This document shows positions 41,523 to 44,492 of a stretch of DNA of 44,492 nucleotides, piece by piece. Source of the DNA: an uncultured Bacteroides sp. (lineage in GTDB: Bacteria; Bacteroidota; Bacteroidia; Bacteroidales; Bacteroidaceae); the NCBI GenBank assembly GCA_944322285.1, contig CALUOR010000029.1, forward strand, positions 1 to 44,492, in the 5' to 3' direction. How positions within the stretch are numbered: the first letter of the stretch is position 1; each line of letters opens with the position of its first letter. The notes below the pieces were generated by a model. That model worked only from the letters and a program-made list of their open reading frames with translations. It was not told the origin of the DNA and ran no database searches. A program made the translations under genes and the position numbers.

Positions 41523-42752
41523 ATGAAAAAGATATTTACGTTACCCCTCATCGCATTCAGTCTGCTGGCTTGCCAAAGCAATCCCGAAGTTACCATTAGC
41601 GTTGAAAACGCCTTGGGGACAGACCGCATCGGTGAAATGGTGGAAGTCTCAATGGAAGACATCTCCACCCGACTGAATCTGCCTGACACGGCACAGCTTG
41701 TGATAGTTGACGCCGAATCGCAAGAAGTACCTTACCAAATTACACACGATGGCAACCTGATATTTCCTGCATCGGTAAGTGCCAATGCCACTTCTACTTA
41801 TACCATCACACAAGGCGTGCCCGCTACTATAACAGTACGTGCCTGCGGACGTCAATATCCCGAACGCATGGACGACATGGCTTGGGAAAACGACCTCGTG
41901 GCTTTCCGCGCTTACGGCCCTAGCCTGCAAGCTACAGGCGAGCGTGGCTTCGGCTATGACCTTTTCTTGAAACGCGGCACTACGGAACCTGTTCTTGAGG
42001 ATTTGTATGCCCAAGAATTAGATCCGGCCAATTGGCAAAAAGTAAACGAGTTGCGTAAGACAGATCCTAAGGCAGCCAATGAATTAGTAAGCACATTCTC
42101 GTATCATGTAGACCATGGCTACGGTATGGACTGCTATGCTGTAGGTCCAACGCTTGGAGCAGGCGTAGCCGCTTTGATGGCCGATGAAGATATTATTTAC
42201 CCTTGGTGTTACAAGGATTATGAGATTCTAGACAACGGTCCGTTGCGCTTCAGTGTGAAACTGACGTTCAACCCGCTGACTGTAAAAAACGACACCAATG
42301 TGGTAGAGACCCGCATCATTACGCTGGATGCCGGTTCGCACTTCAACCGTACCGTTGTTTCTTACCAAAATCTGAGCGAGGCATCACCCATTGTAGCAGG
42401 CATTGTATTACACGATGATACGCCAGCCACAACAGCCCCGGAAAAAGGATATATCACTTATAAAGACCCCACAACCGGAGCAGACAACGGTGAGTTATAC
42501 TTAGGACTTGCCTTCCCTACTGCTGTACAAGACATGAAGACAGTTCTTTTCTCTCCTGATGAAAAGAAGCAGCGCAACAATGCCGAAGGCCATGTACTGG
42601 CTTACAAAAACTATGAACCTGGTTCCGAATACGTTTACTATTGGGGATATGGCTGGAACCGTTCCGATATGGAAAGTATTAACGTATGGAACCAATACGT
42701 CGCAGATTTTGCCGACAGGATACAACACCCGTTAAAGGTCACTGTGAAATAA
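41523..42752 (+). CDS. DUF4861-type lipoprotein of the uronate cluster
   Basis: A 409-residue lipoprotein (LLAC, Cys about 17). The N-terminal beta domain (VTISVENALGTDRIGEMVEV) is followed by conserved-looking blocks WENDLVAFRAYGPSLQ, HVDHGYGMDCYAVGPTLGAG and YYWGYGWNRSDM. I assign DUF4861 from these and from its place after kduI-kduD. It may be a periplasmic enzyme acting on pectin fragments, but no catalytic assignment can be made from sequence alone. Confidence 0.72.
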   Translation: MKKIFTLPLIAFSLLACQSNPEVTISVENALGTDRIGEMVEVSMEDISTRLNLPDTAQLVIVDAESQEVPYQITHDGNLIFPASVSANATSTYTITQGVPATITVRACGRQYPERMDDMAWENDLVAFRAYGPSLQATGERGFGYDLFLKRGTTEPVLEDLYAQELDPANWQKVNELRKTDPKAANELVSTFSYHVDHGYGMDCYAVGPTLGAGVAALMADEDIIYPWCYKDYEILDNGPLRFSVKLTFNPLTVKNDTNVVETRIITLDAGSHFNRTVVSYQNLSEASPIVAGIVLHDDTPATTAPEKGYITYKDPTTGADNGELYLGLAFPTAVQDMKTVLFSPDEKKQRNNAEGHVLAYKNYEPGSEYVYYWGYGWNRSDMESINVWNQYVADFADRIQHPLKVTVK

Positions 42753-42800
42753 AGTCCAGACAAATAACAGGTGAGCGAAGACCTCAGAGATTTTACTTAA

Positions 42801-42856
42801 AAATGCACTTAATGGGAGCAGCATTGACTTGCTTTATGCTCTCATTGAGTGCATTT
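42801..42856. terminator. long hairpin after DUF4861 gene
   Basis: AAATGCACTTAATGGGAGCA (42801-42820) pairs with 42837-42856, all 20 positions allowing two G-U pairs. It ends in TTGAGTGCATTT, the same arm sequence seen in the hairpin at 43596-43649. Confidence 0.7.
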
Positions 42857-43235
42857 AATGTATATGGCGTATTACACGCTATTCCTTCACACAAGAGATT
42901 TAAGATTTTATTTTACATCCACAGTTAACATACATTATATCTTAAGCCCGCATTTTCTTAATAAATATGTAATCGAGACGTCAAAAATCATTCATTTAAT
43001 GTAAAGATTCATATATATCACTGATATACAGCTATTTATAGCCGAAAGAAACACTGCACTATTTCCTCTAAATCAGCGCAGTGTTTACCCCCTAAATACT
43101 GCGCTATTTTGAGAGAATAAGTTAACTAATTTGGCGCAAATAGTGCAGTGATTTGGAGGCAATGCTGCGCCGATCTTTTCGTAAAAGAAATATGCGGACA
43201 AATGAGGCGACATTGCAGAGGCAAATACGCCCCAT
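42857..43235. other. gene-free AT-rich stretch with degenerate repeats
   Basis: No coding sequence is supported. CACTGCACTATTT (43052-43064) recurs inverted at 43138-43150, and related ACTGCGCTATTTT (43098-43110) and CAGCGCAGTG (43074-43083) units lie between, each near a CCTCTAAATC-like string. The function is unknown. Confidence 0.6.
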
Positions 43236-43237
43236 GA

Positions 43238-43348
43238 GACACACATAAAATCATTTATAATACAGATTTTGGCGAATGGGAAGCCAACTATGGCACGAAC
43301 AACGATTGGTGCAACAATCCGGTGGATGGCAAGGTAATCAGACGTTAA
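43238..43348 (+). pseudogene. 3' remnant of a degraded gene
   Basis: An open frame without a start ends in a plausible protein C-terminus (FGEWEANYGTNNDW then CNNPVDGKVIRR, stop at 43346-43348). Upstream it runs to a stop at 43235. A strong terminator hairpin follows at 43407-43444. The Trp/Asn/Gly-rich ending would suit a secreted polysaccharide-active protein, and the kdu genes are nearby, but the family is not recognised. Confidence 0.5.
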
Positions 43349-43406
43349 GGGCCTTGCAACCGTCATTATAAAGAATTAAGCGGTCTGACATCATAGACCG
43401 TATTTA

Positions 43407-43444
43407 AACAGGGGATGGCTTTGTTTGTAGAGCCATCCCCTGTT
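43407..43444 (+). terminator. orphan terminator after gene remnant
   Basis: AACAGGGGATGGCT (43407-43420) and AGCCATCCCCTGTT (43431-43444) are perfect 14-bp arms. No intact gene precedes it, which fits loss of the upstream gene. A smaller hairpin CGGTCT/AGACCG is at 43381-43400. Confidence 0.75.
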
Positions 43445-43475
43445 AGTTATGACTGCAAAATACTGCATTGCCAGT

Positions 43476-43557
43476 ACGATTACTAATCGTCACGCCGTAC
43501 AATTAACAATCATCACACTGCACGATTACTAATCGCAGCACGATTACTAATCGCACC
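43476..43557. repeat. tandem units around the palindrome CGATTACTAATCG
   Basis: Three exact copies of the 13-bp palindrome (43477-43489, 43523-43535, 43541-43553) and a degenerate unit (43499-43521) form units of 23, 23, 18 and 18 bp. Confidence 0.92.
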
Positions 43558-43595
43558 GAAGGTGCAGACTTCATAAGCTCTATGATAAAAAGAAA

Positions 43596-43649
43596 AATGC
43601 ACTCAACAAAAGCATGATTTGTTTACCTTTTGCTTTTATTGAGTGCATT
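43596..43649 (-). terminator. terminator of DUF4840 gene
   Basis: 43596-43614 and 43631-43649 are 19-bp arms with one mismatch (AATGCACTCAA to TTGAGTGCATT). On the minus strand the stem is followed by TTTCTTTTT. It lies 47 bp after the DUF4840 gene's stop. Confidence 0.8.
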
Positions 43650-43695
43650 ATTGCATCAGACTAACTTAAAGTTACTACATATTCTTCTATCAGTT

Positions 43696-44304
43696 TTATT
43701 TCTTTGTCATTTCAAAAGTCAAGTCAGTCACAGGGAATGTCGGGAATTCCTGTTCATTCACCCATACTTTCTCGGCTTTCAGCTTCAGGTTAAGGTTTTG
43801 GGTCTCAAATTCGTAATTGGCTTTGTCCGCCGCACTGACTTCCACAGACACAGCCATCGTATTCTCCTCATCCACCGGAATGGACAGTTCAAGAGGTTTG
43901 GGCGACACTTCCATATACACGCTGTCTTTGGCCGTGGTCATGCTTGCCTTGTAGCCAACCTTGTAGTTCACCGTCCCTATGGCTTCGACAAGAGCATCGG
44001 CCGATTCTTCTCCTACAATGGAAGCTACCAAGTCACGCACGGGGAAATCTTCAAAATAAACTGTATCGTTTTTCACGGTGGCAGAAACGGCTATACCTTC
44101 AGTTTCCCCACTCTCATTGGCCTCATTGGCAACCTCTTCTTCGGCCTTGAACGTCATCGTTCCGGTGTAATTGCCATACACGTCTTCCGTTTTCGGTTCG
44201 TCCGGTGTCGGCTCATCGTCATCACTACATGCGGTAAAAGTTAAGGCGGTTCCTGCTATCATACACGCCATCCACAGGCGGTTGAATTTAAAATCTCTTT
44301 CCAT
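43696..44304 (-). CDS. DUF4840-type lipoprotein
   Basis: A 202-residue lipoprotein (TFTACSDDDEP; Cys about 26) with an acidic Pro/Glu linker. A beta-rich domain follows: VYGNYTGTMTFKAE, VSATVKNDTVYFEDFPVRDLVASIVG, and a final strand with VTDLTFEMTKK. This matches the DUF4840 family of Bacteroides; function unknown. It has its own terminator. No clear -33/-7 pair was found before it. Confidence 0.7.
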   Translation of the reverse strand: MERDFKFNRLWMACMIAGTALTFTACSDDDEPTPDEPKTEDVYGNYTGTMTFKAEEEVANEANESGETEGIAVSATVKNDTVYFEDFPVRDLVASIVGEESADALVEAIGTVNYKVGYKASMTTAKDSVYMEVSPKPLELSIPVDEENTMAVSVEVSAADKANYEFETQNLNLKLKAEKVWVNEQEFPTFPVTDLTFEMTKK

Positions 44305-44492
44305 ATTTGCTTTCTTTTGTTTAGGTTTAAGTTAGTCCTTTGCTTTAATAAAGGCTGAAGGGCGGGAAATACTGCACACGGTGTAGCTTAATAAACGTTA
44401 ATGAAGATATTCACATACGTTCCCTTAGATTTGCGCAATGAAAGAAAATACGGCTGGAATGTTTACTTTTGTTGTGTGAAAGAAACAGGCCA
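44305..44492. other. intergenic region at window end
   Basis: I see no supported gene. TAGATTTG (44426-44433) and TACTTTTG (44464-44471) on the plus strand resemble -7 boxes but lack a -33 TTTG at the right distance. Confidence 0.4.

Noticed and set aside
42686-42928. 80-codon frame after the DUF4861 gene
   Set aside because: It overlaps the gene's end in another frame and a terminator hairpin; no start signals.
43085-43366. 93-codon minus-strand frame
   Set aside because: It covers repeats and the opposite strand of the gene relic; no ribosome-binding or promoter signal.

Overview
The window looks like chromosome of a Bacteroides/Phocaeicola-type gut bacterium. Promoters have the Bacteroidetes form (TTTG about 19-22 bp before TAnnTTTG). 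There are many short-signal lipoproteins with Bacteroidetes-specific domains (NigD-like, DUF3316, DUF4840, DUF4861, DUF4988/GLUG), two HU-related proteins of the TIGR01201 type, and a glycine-lipid acyltransferase pair (glsA/glsB). The genome-backbone gene order is ordinary (rimP-nusA-infB; PASTA protein-rluD-ddl). I see no prophage, integrase, transposase or CRISPR-cas.

Layout. 1-445: a structured non-coding RNA gene on the minus strand. 446-4984 (minus): parC, a DUF3316 protein and an S41 peptidase lipoprotein. 5180-9759 (minus): cysE, an RlmL-type methyltransferase with an Arg/Asp-rich tail, and an S9 dipeptidyl peptidase, probably one operon. 9810-10759 (minus): an HU-related gene overlapping a flavin-dependent (Nim/PNPOx-like) gene, preceded by five palindromes at exact 22-bp spacing. 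11015-13724: a GNAT acetyltransferase and RNase R. 13965-18779 (+): rimP-nusA-infB. 18865-21235 (minus): radC, a GT2 glycosyltransferase and efp, with divergent rpmH. 21722-26729 (+): PASTA protein, rluD-like, ddl, acyltransferase, NigD-like and rhodanese lipoproteins. 26878-28696 (+): glsA-glsB. 28804-32522 (minus): a second HU-related gene with its own 23-bp-spaced palindrome array, a DUF4988/GLUG surface lipoprotein with a homopolymer frameshift at its start, and a toxin-antitoxin locus with a duplicated antitoxin. 32664-37033 (+): purD, a membrane protein, a DedA-like protein, and znuA-znuC without a permease. 37000-37836 (minus): SGNH hydrolase. 37979-38279 (+): the second copy of the structured RNA. 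Then tRNA-Gln, exonuclease III, and a uronate catabolism set (kduI, kduD, DUF4861 lipoprotein). The last 1.7 kb holds a decayed gene end, several repeat families and a DUF4840 lipoprotein.

The most notable signals are two. (1) A pair of roughly 300-nt RNA genes in opposite orientation, 37 kb apart, with matching promoters and a loop-loop helix in which five of nine base pairs have changed on both sides between the copies, plus a second pseudoknot. I could not match it to tmRNA, RNase P, SRP or 6S RNA. (2) Each of the two HU-related genes is preceded by its own strictly periodic array of short perfect palindromes (GATGTACATC every 22 bp; GGTAGCTACC every 23 bp), bounded by inverted repeats. 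Both are read directly from the sequence; their functions are inference.
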